This document shows, piece after piece, positions 42,637 to 53,998 of a stretch of 64,000 nt of DNA. Source of the DNA: Semisulcospira habei. Taxonomy: Eukaryota > Mollusca > Gastropoda > Semisulcospiridae. The notes beneath the pieces are model-generated. The model was not told the DNA's origin. It ran no database searches and saw only the letters and a program-made list of their open reading frames with translations. The stretch lies in contig BTPG01000003.1 in the NCBI GenBank assembly GCA_036245525.1, forward strand, positions 188,885,535-188,949,534, read 5' to 3'. The position numbers and the translations under genes were made by a program. Every line of letters begins with the position of its first letter. The stretch's first letter is position 1.

Positions 42637-42940
42637 TTAATTTTTCTCTAAAATATATTTTTTCGAAAAATACTTACCGATGACATTACTCGGAGGACCC
42701 TCCCTCCTGCCCCGCTTGCCGCTGGTAAGCTAAGTATCATGACTGAATGCTCACGCCACGTGGCACGTGACTGGATTGGCAGGGGCTCTCGGCCCTAGGC
42801 AGGGTTCCCTGAGTGCCTCCCGGGTTGTGTATCAACACAACAGGTTCTTAGGCTGAAATTGAGTAAGTAGTAGACACTTCCAAACAGTAATGTCATCAGT
42901 AAGTATTTTTCTAAAAAATATATTTTAGAGAAAAATAAAT
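42637..42940 (-). mobile_element. ~310-bp DIRS-derived unit, second copy
   Basis: Inverted relative to 20535-20846, with the same ends (TTAATTTTTCTCTAAAATAT and its complement) and the same leader-like interior. It abuts the DIRS-B 3' terminus at 42636, reproducing the junction seen at DIRS-A. Confidence 0.7.
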
Positions 42941-43330
42941 ATTTCAGTCCTTTTCCTTGAAGTCTGTAAAAGTTCGTAAAAAATGACAAAGTGCTGGCAA
43001 ACTTTTGTCTACTTCTTTTTTCTCCCCCAATTTGTGACCATTCCATTGCGAACGATCATGCTGACGCTTGTAGCTCTGATCACAAAGTGACTGCATGACC
43101 TTTCTGCTGAACATTCTGATTGGTTGTTTACGCTTCTATCGAGCTCCGCCATTCGCTAAGTGTTCTTTTATTTTGGTATCTCTTCATGCATTAGACACGA
43201 AAGCTTCAAATGAGCTGCGGATACAGAGTGATCTAAGTAAAGTGTGTAAACCTTCAGGCATCAGTTTCAGTTTGTGAAATGTTTATGAAAAGTTTGTGAA
43301 CTTCGTCCCTGCTTTTCTGTACGGACCCTG

Positions 43331-44165
43331 GGGAGCAGAACTTGGCACCTATCTCCATCAGAGGTTACCTGGCCATGATCGTGGACACTTACTTGGCGGA
43401 CCCGGGATCGTGTAAGGATCTCTCCGACCTGATGGCGCATTATGAGCTCCAGCGCCCGGTTCCCCACTCTCTGCTCCCACGCTGGGATCTTCCTTGGGTT
43501 CTCACCTGGCTAAATTCGAGCCCACCTTGCGGACTTGACCAGGAAGACCTGCTTCCTGCTAGCCCTTGCCACAGCTGCCAGAGTGAGCGAATTACACGCA
43601 CTCTGTGGATCCTGCTTGCCTGCAATTCAGAATTGATGGGTCAGTACAGCTCCTGACAAACCCGGCCTTTTTGGCCAAGAACAGACTCCCCTCGGCTTCG
43701 GCTCAAGTGATTAGCCTCTGCCCACTGAGAGGTATTGACTCTTGCTGGGAGTCCCGGCAGCAGGACCCAGTCTGGGCATTGAAGATTTACTTGCACAGAT
43801 CTAAACCTGTTCAGAGAGGCCAGTCCCGCCTCTTCCTGCCCTTGTCCCCAGGTCGCAACGACATCTCCGTGCAGACGGTATCGCCATGGTTGCGCTGGGT
43901 CATACGGTCCGCATACGAGGACCTCTCCCTGCAGGGGACGAAACACCTGCGCACCGGAACCCATGAAATCAGAGCGGTCTCGGTGAGCGTCGCCTTTGAC
44001 CGCAACTGTGCTGTGAGGGACATTGTGGCGGCTGTCGGGTGGCAAGCTGAGTCCACCTTCGCCCACTTCTATCTGCGAGACCTCTCCGGCCAATGCAACA
44101 ACCTGGCTCTGGTGGGGGACGTCAGCGGCGCAACACTCCCTCCGGGTGCCATAGGCAACGCTTAA
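43331..44165 (+). pseudogene. DIRS-C tyrosine recombinase, C-terminal catalytic part
   Basis: It begins QNLAPISIRGYLAMI and continues through LLPRWDLPWVLTWLNS to a frame with LATAARVSELHALC (first catalytic Arg). A frameshift near 43600 moves the rest into 43605-44165, with THEIRAVSVSVAFDRN (HxxR), VAAVGWQAES and FAHFYLRDLSG (candidate Tyr). The remaining catalytic sequence is well preserved. It lies just before the DIRS-C 3' terminus. Confidence 0.82.
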
Positions 44166-44235
44166 CTGAAATCGTTGGGAGGTTTTAAGTGTTATGCAGT
44201 TGGGGTATAGGGGGTGGCTCCCTCCTCCTTTTCGT

Positions 44236-44283
44236 TATTCTTCCATATAGTAATGCCTTCGGTATGGATTTTGAAGAAACAAA
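44236..44283 (-). repeat. 3' inverted terminal repeat of DIRS-C
   Basis: CTTCCATATAGTAATGCCTT to TTTGAAGAAACAAA is the imperfect reverse complement of the DIRS-C start at 34409. Only four bases (TGTA) separate it from the DIRS-D terminus. Confidence 0.8.
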
Positions 44284-44599
44284 TGTATTTGTTTCCTCAA
44301 AAAATATTACCGATGGCATTTCTATTTGGAAGTAGCACTTAGCCTATCAATTTCAGCCCAGGGATCGTTGTGTACAGCAATGCCACTGGGGAACCACCCG
44401 AGTGACCTGTACCAACATCCTTGAGTAGCTTCCCTTCACTGAGTAGCTTCCCTTACCTCATACGGGCAAGTGCGTAGCGTCACCAGTTTTCGCGCTTAGC
44501 TTCCTGCAAGCAGGTGGCTTTCAGCCTACGGCTCCCTTCATAGTTCGGATTTTGGTTTCCTACTGGTCTCTTGACCTGACAAGGTAAGGCCTTGGGTAC

Positions 44600-45100
44600 T
44601 GCACCTGCAAGGGGTCCCGAAACTTCCTGACCAGAGGTTGCACTACCCTTTGGATATTTTCATTTCTTCGCACTTCAACCGGCGCGTTGCTCTACGGGCC
44701 CGATTCAGCCTCGGCCTCGTGCGCTTGATGGTTGGTTTTCAGAGACGCTAACTCTTCTGAATTTGCCGTCTTTTTTTTTTTTTTTTGTAGGCTGTACAGC
44801 CAATAATTATCCTCGGCGGACATAGCGCTGACATGATCCGCTTACGGTTGCCATTTCTTCGCTGACTTGCAGCTCTTTACCTCCGAGCCATCGCGTCCCC
44901 TCAGGGGTTATGAGCCAGTCGGTTCGGTCCTCTGGTTAGCGCAACCAATCGGAATCTGAATATGCCTGATCGGAAGTGGTGTGATTCAGTTACTTTCGGT
45001 AGTTCTGGGGCCTTCGCGGTTTACTCTGTAATTGTGGGTGATGAGAGTGAATCGTTAAATGTCAAGTGCTTTTTGCAGCGGCATGCTGGGGAATACTCCG
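44600..45100. other. DIRS-D leader or unassigned sequence
   Basis: No coding frame or known family is recognised; a 16-T run is at about 44771. Confidence 0.35.
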
Positions 45101-45130
45101 TGTGGCGGCATAAATTTTGCAATGGATAAT

Positions 45131-45202
45131 GGCGATAGTACAGCGGTGCAGTACTTTCTCTGCATGCAGGTAACCCGGGTTCGAGCCCCGCAGAAGGCGA
45201 TG
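45131..45202 (+). tRNA. tRNA-like sequence, probably a SINE head and not a functional tRNA
   Basis: GGCGATAGTACAGCGGTGCA is followed by a GTAC...GTAC D-arm-like pair and GGTTCGAGCCC, an exact B-box (GGTTCGANNCC). A CGGG/CCCG T-stem is possible. I cannot form a full acceptor stem. A partial copy of the 5' half recurs at about 45313 (GCGATAGTGCAGCGGTCCGA). Together these suggest tRNA-derived SINE pieces. Confidence 0.4.
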
Positions 45203-46561
45203 TTTGTAGAGCCGCGTCCTAGGGTCACGCTGACATGCTCGCCGAGTCTCCTGTGAATGAGTTTTGTGGATTAGACGTTGCACGTTTAAGAAAAACGAGC
45301 GCATGTAAACCGCGATAGTGCAGCGGTCCGATACTTTTCGGCACGCAGATAAAAAATATTTAAAAAAGCTCACACACAACAAGACAGTAAGGTGGTCCTG
45401 GACTGTGACATTGCTACAGTTCGGCAGCAGTGACTGTTGAGGACCTGCAGACAAAGGACACGTTGTGGAGGTTCTCCATTTTTCCTTTTGGTATGTACTC
45501 CATTTTTCTCTCTTGAATGGCCAAGTGTTGTGTCCACATGAGATCTTCCTGTCCAAATTTATTTTTCCTGTCCAGTTGTAAGACGGTAAGGTCAGGTAGT
45601 GACAGTAGGTACTGGCAGGGCTCGCCGTGGTCCGTCCGCGGCGTGACGCGACACGCAGCTTACTCAGCTTGACATAGCGATCTTATAAACCATATGTGGA
45701 GAGGGAGACAAGAGGCTTATGTGATATCGGAATTTTGACCTGCCAGTACCTCCTGACAGGGGTCAGCGCCTCTGTCTTTATCCTGTCTCGCACTGATGTG
45801 TTACAGTATGCCAGTTCAGACATACTGGCTGTTGGGGCCTTTAGTGGCCCACCGACATGCACACCTTCAGCCTGCCGTATGCCGGCTGCTCGGCTTCTCG
45901 TATATGCGGCGTGAATGCCCCTTGGAGTGAACTTCATTGGTTGCAGTTATGGGGTTTACTGCGGCAACGACTCGCTGCCCCCCGGGACCCATGTGCGCAG
46001 CAGGATAGTCTGTCCGTCAGTAACACCCGTACTGCTACAACGCCTTTCTGCCTTACACCGGCATTCGGCGTGCGCTATCAATGTGGTGTCCAGTGGTTGC
46101 AGTTATGGGGCTTACTGCGGCAACGACCCGCTGCCCCCCCGGGACCCACGCGCGCAGCAGGGTAGTCTGTCCGTCAGGAACACCCGTACTGCTACAACGC
46201 CTTCTGCCTTACTCCGGCCATCGGCGTGCGCTATCAGACGATGTGTCCACGGTCCGCTCGGCCCAACCCCCATCTTAACTGCTACAACGCCTTATGCCCT
46301 ACACCAGCCATCGGCGTGCGCTATCAGACAATGTGGTGTCCACGGCCCGCTCGGCCCAGCCACCATCTTACACCCAGTCGTCTCACCCACGACGCTCCCC
46401 CTACTCTCACAGACAGTTCGTGGGCTATGGAGCTTGGTGTCGGGCCCCCTCACCCAGGGCGTTCAATCAGGGGTGAGACGGCCTCCCCCAACGCAGGACA
46501 GCTACACATCCCGACCACAACAGTAACCACACATTTGAGTACAAACCATGCTTTGCCTCTT

Positions 46562-48218
46562 ACACTTACGCTTACGCCTGTCACCCCTCCCCGGGCATAG
46601 GCCGTCGATGAGAGACCTCCAGCGACTCCTGTCCTGTGCTTCTCCTTTGATTTTACTCCAGGTGGTTCCCAGTCTCTTGATGTCTGCTTGGAGGTCTCGA
46701 CGCCAGGTGTTTCTCGGCCTGCCTCTTTTTCTCTTTCCCTGGGGGTTCCATGACAATGCCTGCCTAGTGATACTGGAAGCTGGCTTTCTCAGACTGTGAC
46801 CGATCCATCCCCATCTTCTTCACCCAATTTCATTCTCTGCTGTTATCTGCTCTGTTCTCTCCCAGAGTCTGACGTTGCTGATCTTCTCTGGCCAGTGGAT
46901 TTTCAAAATTCTTCTAAGGCAACTGTTTATGAAGATCTGTACTCTGTTGACTGTGGTTTTTGTCAACCTCCAAGTCTCTGCTCCATATAGGAGAACTGCT
47001 TTTACATTGGAGTTGAAAATCCGGACTTTGGTGTGTTGTGACAGCTTTCTGGAACTCCACACTTTTTTCAACTGGAGAAAGACTGCTCTGGCTTTACCGA
47101 TTCGGGCTCTGACATCTGCATCAGTGCCGCCTTTTTTGTCTATGATGCTCCCGAGATAGGTGAAGGACTCCACCTCCTCCAACGGAGTGCCAGCAAGCAA
47201 GACTGGTTCTTCCCTGGTTGCGTTCAGTCTCATTGTCTTTGTTTTCTGTTTCTGGATAGTGAGCCCCACTTGGGACGAGATGTCAGCAAGCCTCGTGGTC
47301 TTGTCCTGCATTTGTTGATGAGTGTGGGACAGTAAAGCCAAGTCGTCTGCAAAATCGAGGTCGTCAAGCTGTGTCCACAGTGTCCACTGTACTCCACTTC
47401 GTCTGTGCTCAGTGGTCCTCTTCATGACCCAGTCTATGGCCAGTAGGAAGAGGAACGAAGACAGCAAACACCCCTGCCTGACACCGGTTCTGACCTGGAG
47501 CTCCCTGGTGAACTGCCCTTAGTGGATCACGCGACATGTCATGCCATCGTAGCTGCTCTTGATCAGGCGGACGAGCTTTGTGGGTACACCGTAGTGTCGT
47601 AGGAGTTTCCACAGAGTCTCTCGGTCCACGCTGTCAAATGCTTTCTCATAATCCACAAAGTTGACGTACAGCGGGGAGCTCCACTCCAGAGACTGTTCCA
47701 CGATGATGCGGAGAGTGGCGATCTGGTCTGTACATGATCGGTTTTTCCTGAATCCTGCTTGCTGGTCTCTCAGCTGGGGGTCAGCGGAGCTCTTCATTCT
47801 CTCCTGGATGATCCTGTTGAAGACCTTTCCTGGTACTGACAGCAAGGTGATTCCTCTGTAGTTGGAACACTTGCTGAGGTCGCCTTTCTTGGGAAGCTTG
47901 ATTAGGTACCCTTCCTTCTAGTCAGCCGGCATCACCTCTTCCCAGATCTTTCCAAACAGTGGGTACAGCATCTCTACTGCTGTCTCTAGGTCTGCTTTCA
48001 GAGACTCCGCTGGGATGCCATCTGGCCCTGCTGCTTTGCCGTTCTTCAAAAATGCTACTGCTCTTCTGATCTCTTCCCGGCTGGGTCTGTCACAGCTGAT
48101 GGGTAGGTCGGTTTCTGCTGGCTGGAGGTCTGGGGGGTCGGGTGGGCTGGGTCTGTTCAGTAACTCTTCAAAATACTTGGCCCATCTGTCGAGTTGGTCT
48201 GCTCTGTCTGCAATAGGC
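46562..48218 (-). mobile_element. RTE-like LINE, copy 2, 3' portion
   Basis: The - strand carries the RT from NYRGITL through FVDYEKAFDSVDRE and FADDLALLSHTH (catalytic aspartates) to the C-terminal [20 protein letters not shown] and the 3' tail at 46562. Several frameshifts and stops interrupt it. It continues at 54229, after the Nimb-1 insertion. It is the same family as 12990-15196. Confidence 0.85.
48202..48218 (+). repeat. 17-bp target duplication of Nimb-1, left
   Basis: CTCTGTCTGCAATAGGC is present here and at 54212-54228, immediately outside Nimb-1, and once in inverse orientation in the uninterrupted RTE copy near 13545-13561. Confidence 0.95.
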
Positions 48219-48861
48219 CTACCCGGCACCGGCCTCCACGTGGCGTGGGTGGGTAGTCCACTCGGTCCCTGACTGAGTGGGCTAGCAGACGGGTGCCATC
48301 TTTGTCCAGGATTAGGACTTGATGTCAGCAGATATGTTGTTCAGTCTTTTTCACTGGTCCGGTTTTTAAGGAGCTGTGCTTACCCAGGTCTTACCATGTT
48401 GGATTGGTCCTTAAAAATACGCGTGAGCTTTTGGTCCTTTGGATCCCAAGTGTTTGCCGTGCTTGGAGACCCGTGTCGGGGGAGAAGAGGATCCTGGTGG
48501 CTGAAACACTCCACTTTGGCCTTGACTTCTGCCTAAACGGGAGGCTAGTCGTACCGGCCTAGTCAATCGGCTCTTGTCACGTCGAGCCCTATCCCCCTGT
48601 TGACATGCGGGTTGTTATACGGAGCACCATGCTATAGCCTCTGATGCTGATTGGGTGCTTTACGCCAGTATTCCCCTGTATTCAACAGTGTGATAGAAGG
48701 CGGTGGCTCAAACGGTTCAATCGGGCTTACCCCCTTGAGTATATCTTTCGGGCAGTCTCCATTGTGCGTCGGCTGGAGACCCGCCGACAATTGCACTTTC
48801 CCTTGTTGGGCTCGGTGGCGGGCGGGGACCCCCGGGGGATGAATATCTATCATACTATAAT

Positions 48862-50304
48862 ATGGAAAATATCAAAAAACCAAAACTGGCACCAAAGCGG
48901 CACATAGCCACTGACATTGACCTTGAAAATGATAACGACTCTGATTGTGGGGAAGCGACGCCTCAGGTTTCGGCCGTCTGGCCTCACTTTCTCATTATCC
49001 ACAGCAAAGTTAAAGAGAAGCCTGTTTCCAAGCTGCACCCTTTCCTGGTGGGGGAGACCCTCAGGAGCCGTGTTGGCAGGCCTGAGGCCCAGCGCCTCAG
49101 GTCTGGTGACTTGTTGGTAGAGTGCCGTACCCGGGCACACTCCAATGGGCTACTGAGGCTCTCCTCCATCGGAGACACTCCAGTGGAGGTCACTCCCCAC
49201 AAAACAATGAATTCCTCTAGAGGAGTGATTAAAGATCAAGCATTGGCCGAACTGTCTGAAGATGAACTTGTACGGAACCTTAAGTCACAGGGGGTGACCT
49301 ACGTCAGGCGCTTCATTTCCAAACGAGGTGGTAGGGAGATCCGTCTCCCTACCATCATCCTGACGTTTGGCACCCCCACAGCTCCTACTACCATCTGGGG
49401 AGGTTACTACTCCCTAAAAGTGAAAAAGTACGTCCCTCTCCCCCTTCGGTGCTTTAAGTGCCAAAAGTATGGCCATGGGCAGAAGACATGCCGCCAGGCA
49501 GAGGCCCTATGCGCCCGTTGCACTAAGCCCGGACACTCTGCTGAGTCCTGCACAGCCATCCCCCTGTGTGTGAATTGCCAGGGGGCGCATATGGCTTCGG
49601 ACAAGAAGTGCCCTCGTTGGATCTCCGAGTGCAGGATTCAGCAGGTGCGTGTGGAGAAGGGGCTGTCCTTTGCGGACGCAAAAAAACTGGTTGACGGTCC
49701 TGGTGCAGCTGAGGCGGCGCCAAACTCAAATAACAACTTTGTGTATACTTTCAGTGCTGCGGTGGCAGGCAAGCGCCCCACCAAAGACTTCTCTTGTCAA
49801 ACCCCAACTTCTTGGTTGGGGGCGGAGCCTCGGATCCTCTCACCCCTGGAGAGTAATCCTCCTCTGGTGGTGACGAGGAGCCAGGGAACGCAGAGGGCGG
49901 ACGCTACCGGTCCGGTGGCACCGCCTTCTGCTGCCCCTAAGCCTCAGCCCGCACCCAAACCTGCTAGTTTGTCAACACCAAAGGTTTCTGGCTCTGGTGA
50001 GCCTTCTAAGGCCGCTAACTCTAGCGGCAGGAACGCTGCCCAGGACCAGAAGTCAAAGAAATCTATGGGACCGCCGTGCGCACGGGCCCAGAAGGGGAAC
50101 ACTGATGTCCCCCTTCAAAACAAATATGCTGCATTGGAGGAGCAGATGGAGGGAGTGGAAGTTGTCGATGCTGCGGCAGCTCCACCCCCTTCATCTCCTA
50201 AGAACCAGAGGAGGCCCGGGAGCCGGCCCCCGTCTGTTTCTCCGACTCCTTCCAAGGCAAAGGACAAAGGGGGGAAAAACTCTGCACCCCCAGATAAGAC
50301 ATAA
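48862..50304 (+). CDS. Nimb-1 ORF1, gag-like RNA-binding protein
   Basis: A 480-residue frame from ATG at 48862. Residues ~190-260 hold three zinc knuckles: CFKCQKYGHGQKTC, CARCTKPGHSAESC and a variant CVNCQGAHMASDKKC. The upstream region (about 1-190) has the domain found before knuckles in I-type ORF1 proteins. The C-terminus is Pro/Ser-rich. The protein would package the element RNA. The stop TAA at 50302-50304 is two bases before the ORF2 start. The frame is intact here; Nimb-2 has a stop and an insertion in the same ORF. Confidence 0.88.
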   Translation: MENIKKPKLAPKRHIATDIDLENDNDSDCGEATPQVSAVWPHFLIIHSKVKEKPVSKLHPFLVGETLRSRVGRPEAQRLRSGDLLVECRTRAHSNGLLRLSSIGDTPVEVTPHKTMNSSRGVIKDQALAELSEDELVRNLKSQGVTYVRRFISKRGGREIRLPTIILTFGTPTAPTTIWGGYYSLKVKKYVPLPLRCFKCQKYGHGQKTCRQAEALCARCTKPGHSAESCTAIPLCVNCQGAHMASDKKCPRWISECRIQQVRVEKGLSFADAKKLVDGPGAAEAAPNSNNNFVYTFSAAVAGKRPTKDFSCQTPTSWLGAEPRILSPLESNPPLVVTRSQGTQRADATGPVAPPSAAPKPQPAPKPASLSTPKVSGSGEPSKAANSSGRNAAQDQKSKKSMGPPCARAQKGNTDVPLQNKYAALEEQMEGVEVVDAAAAPPPSSPKNQRRPGSRPPSVSPTPSKAKDKGGKNSAPPDKT

Positions 50305-50306
50305 TC

Positions 50307-53300
50307 ATGGACTCTCTGCTTCAGTGGAATTGTCGTGGTTTTCAAGCTAACTTTGAGGAATTACGTCTTTTAGTCAAGTGCTATAACCCCTCAGTAATAT
50401 CTCTTCAGGAGACTTACCTGAAGACTTCTGACCCTGTGTCCTTTAATGGTTTTAACGCTATACATAAAGGCTCTGATTCGGAGAGGCGCTCGGGTGGAGT
50501 GGCTCTTCTCATTAGTAGCCAAATTTTATGTAGCCCCGTTAGCATCGACACCTGTCTTCAGGCTGTCGCAGCTCGGGTTACCATGAAGAAGACCATAACT
50601 ATATGCAGTATTTACCTGCCACCATCCCTGCGGGTCTGTAGTAATGATTTTTTTAATTTAGTTGATCAACTGCCCCCTCCCTTTATTCTCATGGGGGATT
50701 TTAACGGTCACGCTCACCTTTGGGGTAGTGACCACTATGATGGCAGAGGTCAGATGTTAGAAGATGTTTTTTCTCAACTTAATCTATGTGTCTTTAACGA
50801 TGGTTCACCTACATACTCTAACCCAGGTTCAGGATCTAGTTCTGTTCTAGACCTCACTGTGTGTGATCCTTCTCTCATGCTGGACTTTGACTGGAAGGTT
50901 CACGATGACCTGTGTGGTAGTGACCACTTCCCAGTAGTCCTGTCATCGGTCAGCTGTGGGGAGGATCCGCCGGTGGGGCGCTGGAATCTTAAGAAAGCTA
51001 ACTGGCCTCTGTTCGCCTCCCTCTGTCAGTCTCGTATTACAGAGGAGGTGGTCATGTCATCTGAAGAACCTATTTCTTCTTTTACTACTATTTTGTTGGA
51101 CGTAGCGGGTGAAACCATCCCTAAAACTTCCGCATCAGTCCCTCGAAAGCCGAGAGTACCATGGTTCAACGAAGAGTGCCGCAAGGCCCAAATAGCGCGC
51201 AAATCTGCTCAGCGACGTGCTTTCCGTAATCCGTTGCAAGTAAATATTTTAACCTTTAAAAGACAGAGGGCGAAAGCCCGTTACATTTTTAAACGTGAAC
51301 GCCGTGCTTCCTGGAGACGCTTCGTCTCATCTTTAACTTCTCGGACTCCGTCCCAGAAAGTATGGAAGGCTGTTCGGAGAATTAGGGGCAGAGGTGGCTC
51401 GGCTTCTGTTGGCCATCTTAGAGATGGTGTCAGTTTGGTTACAGATAAAAAAGCTGTGGCCAATTTGCTTGCCTCCACCATTGCCCATAATTCTTCAACG
51501 GAGCATTATTCACCTTTCTTCCAGAGAGAGAAGGAGAAACGAGAGTCTCGTATTTGTGATTTTGAGTCCGATAACTCAGAAGACTATAATGTCCCGTTTA
51601 CATTATCAGAATTGCAGCAAGCTTTGCAGAAATGTAATGACTCTGCTGCTGGCCTAGATACCGTCCACTATCAATTCCTAACGCATCTGCCTGAGAGGTC
51701 ACTCCTTGTACTTCTCAAGGCCTTTAACCATATCTGGAGAACTGGTCATTTTCCGCCGTCTTGGCGCCAGGCTGTGGTTGTACCGATCCCCAAGCCGGGT
51801 AAGGATCCTTCCGACCCGGGCAACTACCGGCCTATCGCTTTGACATCATGTTTATGTAAAACTATGGAGCGCCTGGTCAACGCCCGCCTGGTGTGGCATC
51901 TTGAGTCACAGGGTCTCCTCACAGACCTCCAGTGCGGTTTCCGGCGCTTCCGTAGTACAACTGACCATTTAGTCCGCTTTGAATCATTTATTCGAGATTC
52001 TTTTGTCAACAAGCAGCATGTCTATGCAATTTTTTTCGATCTTCAGAAGGCGTATGACACTACCTGGAAGTATGGCATAATGTCTGACTTGTTGGACATG
52101 GGTTTTAAAGGGCACCTGCCCGTTTTTATTCACAATTTTTTGACTAACCGGTCGTTCCATGTCCGTGTGGGCTCCACCCTCTCCGACTCCTTTGAACAGG
52201 AGATGGGTGTCCCACAGGGCAGCATTCTATCTCCTGTTTTATTTAGTATTAAAATTAATAACATTGTAAAGGCCGTTAAGGATGATTCTGAATGCTCTTT
52301 GTTTGTTGACGACTTTGCTTTGTGCGCACGTGGTCGAGGACTTGCGTCCCTTGAGAGGCGCTTGCAGCTGTGCGTTGATCGCATCCAGCGGTGGGTGTCT
52401 CTCAATGGATTCAAGTTCTCGCCCTCCAAGACTGTTTGTGTGCATTTTACTAACCAGACGAAATTTTTTCCAGAACCTAGCCTGAGCATTGCTGGAGTGC
52501 CAATTAAGGTGGCCGAGGAGGCAAAGTTTCTGGGGGTCATTTTTGACAAAGACTTACCTTCCGCAACCATATTAATTACCTTAGAACCTCTTGTCAGAAG
52601 GCTCTCGACATTCTTCGTGTCGTCGGTCGTACTGACTGGGGTGCGGACCGTACTGTCTTACTTCGTCTGTACCGGGCCCTTGTTCGGTCCAAACTGGATT
52701 ACGGCTCTGTGGTGTATGGCTCAGCTTCCAAGTCTGTGCTACAGCGTCTGAACACAATTCACCATCAGGGTCTGCGGATATGTCTTGGGGCCTTCAGGAC
52801 GTCTCCAGTTCCTAGTCTGTATGCCGAGGCAGGGGAGCCTTCTCTCAAGCTCCGCCGCATCCGCCTCATGCTCAGCTACGTTCTGAAACTGAAGGCCCAT
52901 CCAGACAATCCTGCCTATGATTGTGTTTTTAAACCATCGTTTGCAGAGATTTACGATACCCATCCGGGAGCTGTCCGTCCACTTTCTTTCCGTGTCCGAC
53001 CTCATCTGCAGGCGGCCGGATTGGACCTGGACAGAGTTTCGGAATCCCTGCAACACATCACTCCACCTTGGCTCTTACCAGTTCCTGACATCTTGCTGGA
53101 CTTGACTGCCCACAAGAAAGACTCTACTCCACCAGCCATATACCAACAGAGCCTCAATGAACTGCTTTCAATTTTTCCTGGCTATTGTCGCATCTATACC
53201 AATGGGTCAAAGTCTGAGGATGGGAGAGTGGCTGCGGCCGCAGTGTCCTCTCGCCATCCTAGACGCCCATTTAAGCACCGCCTCCCAGACCACTCATCTG

Positions 53301-53998
53301 TATTTAGTGCGGAACTGCAGGCGGTTCTGCTGGCACTCAAGCATGCTTATCGATCTAGAGAAAGGAACTTCCTGATTCTGTCTGACTCTCTTTCTGCCCT
53401 GCAGGCCCTTCAGGGCACGGGAAATGACCATCCACTGCTGGTTCAGATCAGAGAGCTCCACGCGGACTTGATGAAGGAATATTATGATATCATTTTTATT
53501 TGGGTGCCAGGGCATGTTGGCATCGAAGGCAACAGGATCGCAGATTCTGCTGCCAACGATGCCCGCAATGACCCTGTCCCTGACACACAGACTGTTTATA
53601 GTGATTTTAGACATGTGGCTAGTGCGTACATAGCCCGTGAGTGGCAGTCCGAGTGGGACAAAGAGGAAGTTAACAAGCTGCATGAAGCCCTTCCTAAGTT
53701 GTCCGACGGTCTACCTTATCGCTGCGGCAGCCGCCGTGAGGAGACTGTCCTGGCTCGGCTCCACATAGGCCACACGTATGTTACGCACTCTTATTTACTT
53801 AAACAGGAGGAGCGTCCATGGTGTTATGCCTGCGACGAGCAGTACTCTGTTCAACACTTTTTGTTGTCTTGTGCTGATCTAATCGACACAAGGTATAAAC
53901 ATTTCACAGCAGACTCCTTGAAGGTTTTGTTCCGGGATGTGCCCCCGGACAAGATCTTCAGTTTTCTGAGAGAGTGCCATATTTTTAATAAGATTTGA
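50307..53998 (+). pseudogene. Nimb-1 ORF2: endonuclease, reverse transcriptase, RNase H
   Basis: It starts MDSLLQWNCRGFQANFEELR, an APE-type endonuclease with FILMGDFNGHAHLWGSDHY and CGSDHFPVVL. RT motifs are NYRPIALTSCLCKTMERLV, FFDLQKAYDTTWKYG, GVPQGSILSPVLF and FVDDFAL. A one-base deletion near 52551 (short A run) shifts the frame; the remainder runs to 53998. RNase H has SAELQAVLLAL, LSDSLSALQAL and GNRIADSAAND, but the first catalytic site reads IYTNGSK where Asp is usual. The final region holds CYACDEQYSVQH. Confidence 0.88.

Larger units (their letters stand above)
35853..43330. mobile_element. hAT-like non-autonomous element carrying DIRS-B
   Basis: The termini are perfect 14-bp inverted repeats, CAGGGTCCGTACAG at 35853 and CTGTACGGACCCTG at 43317-43330. 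They are flanked by the 6-bp duplication GGGAGC (35847-35852 and 43331-43336). Its own sequence is only about 35853-35935 and 42941-43330, AT-rich with repeated TGTGAA and AAAAAATGACAA motifs; the remainder is nested DIRS-B plus the DIRS unit. No transposase is seen. Confidence 0.82.
44288..46561 (+). mobile_element. DIRS-type retrotransposon D, 5' part
   Basis: The terminus TTTGTTTCCTCAAAAAATAT starts at 44288. A leader follows. A gag-like segment near 45860-46000 (FSLPYAGCSASRICGV, then LQLWGLLRQR) aligns with the Cys motif and WSQLWGFY of DIRS-A/B gag. 45935-46380 holds degenerate direct repeats of that segment (TTGCAGTTATGGGG twice; CGGCGTGCGCTATCA three times). The element is broken at 46562 by an RTE-like LINE and continues at about 55540. 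Confidence 0.65.

Noticed and set aside
45131..45202. A functional tRNA gene
   Set aside because: The B-box is perfect, but I cannot form a complete acceptor stem and a partial repeat lies nearby, favouring a SINE.
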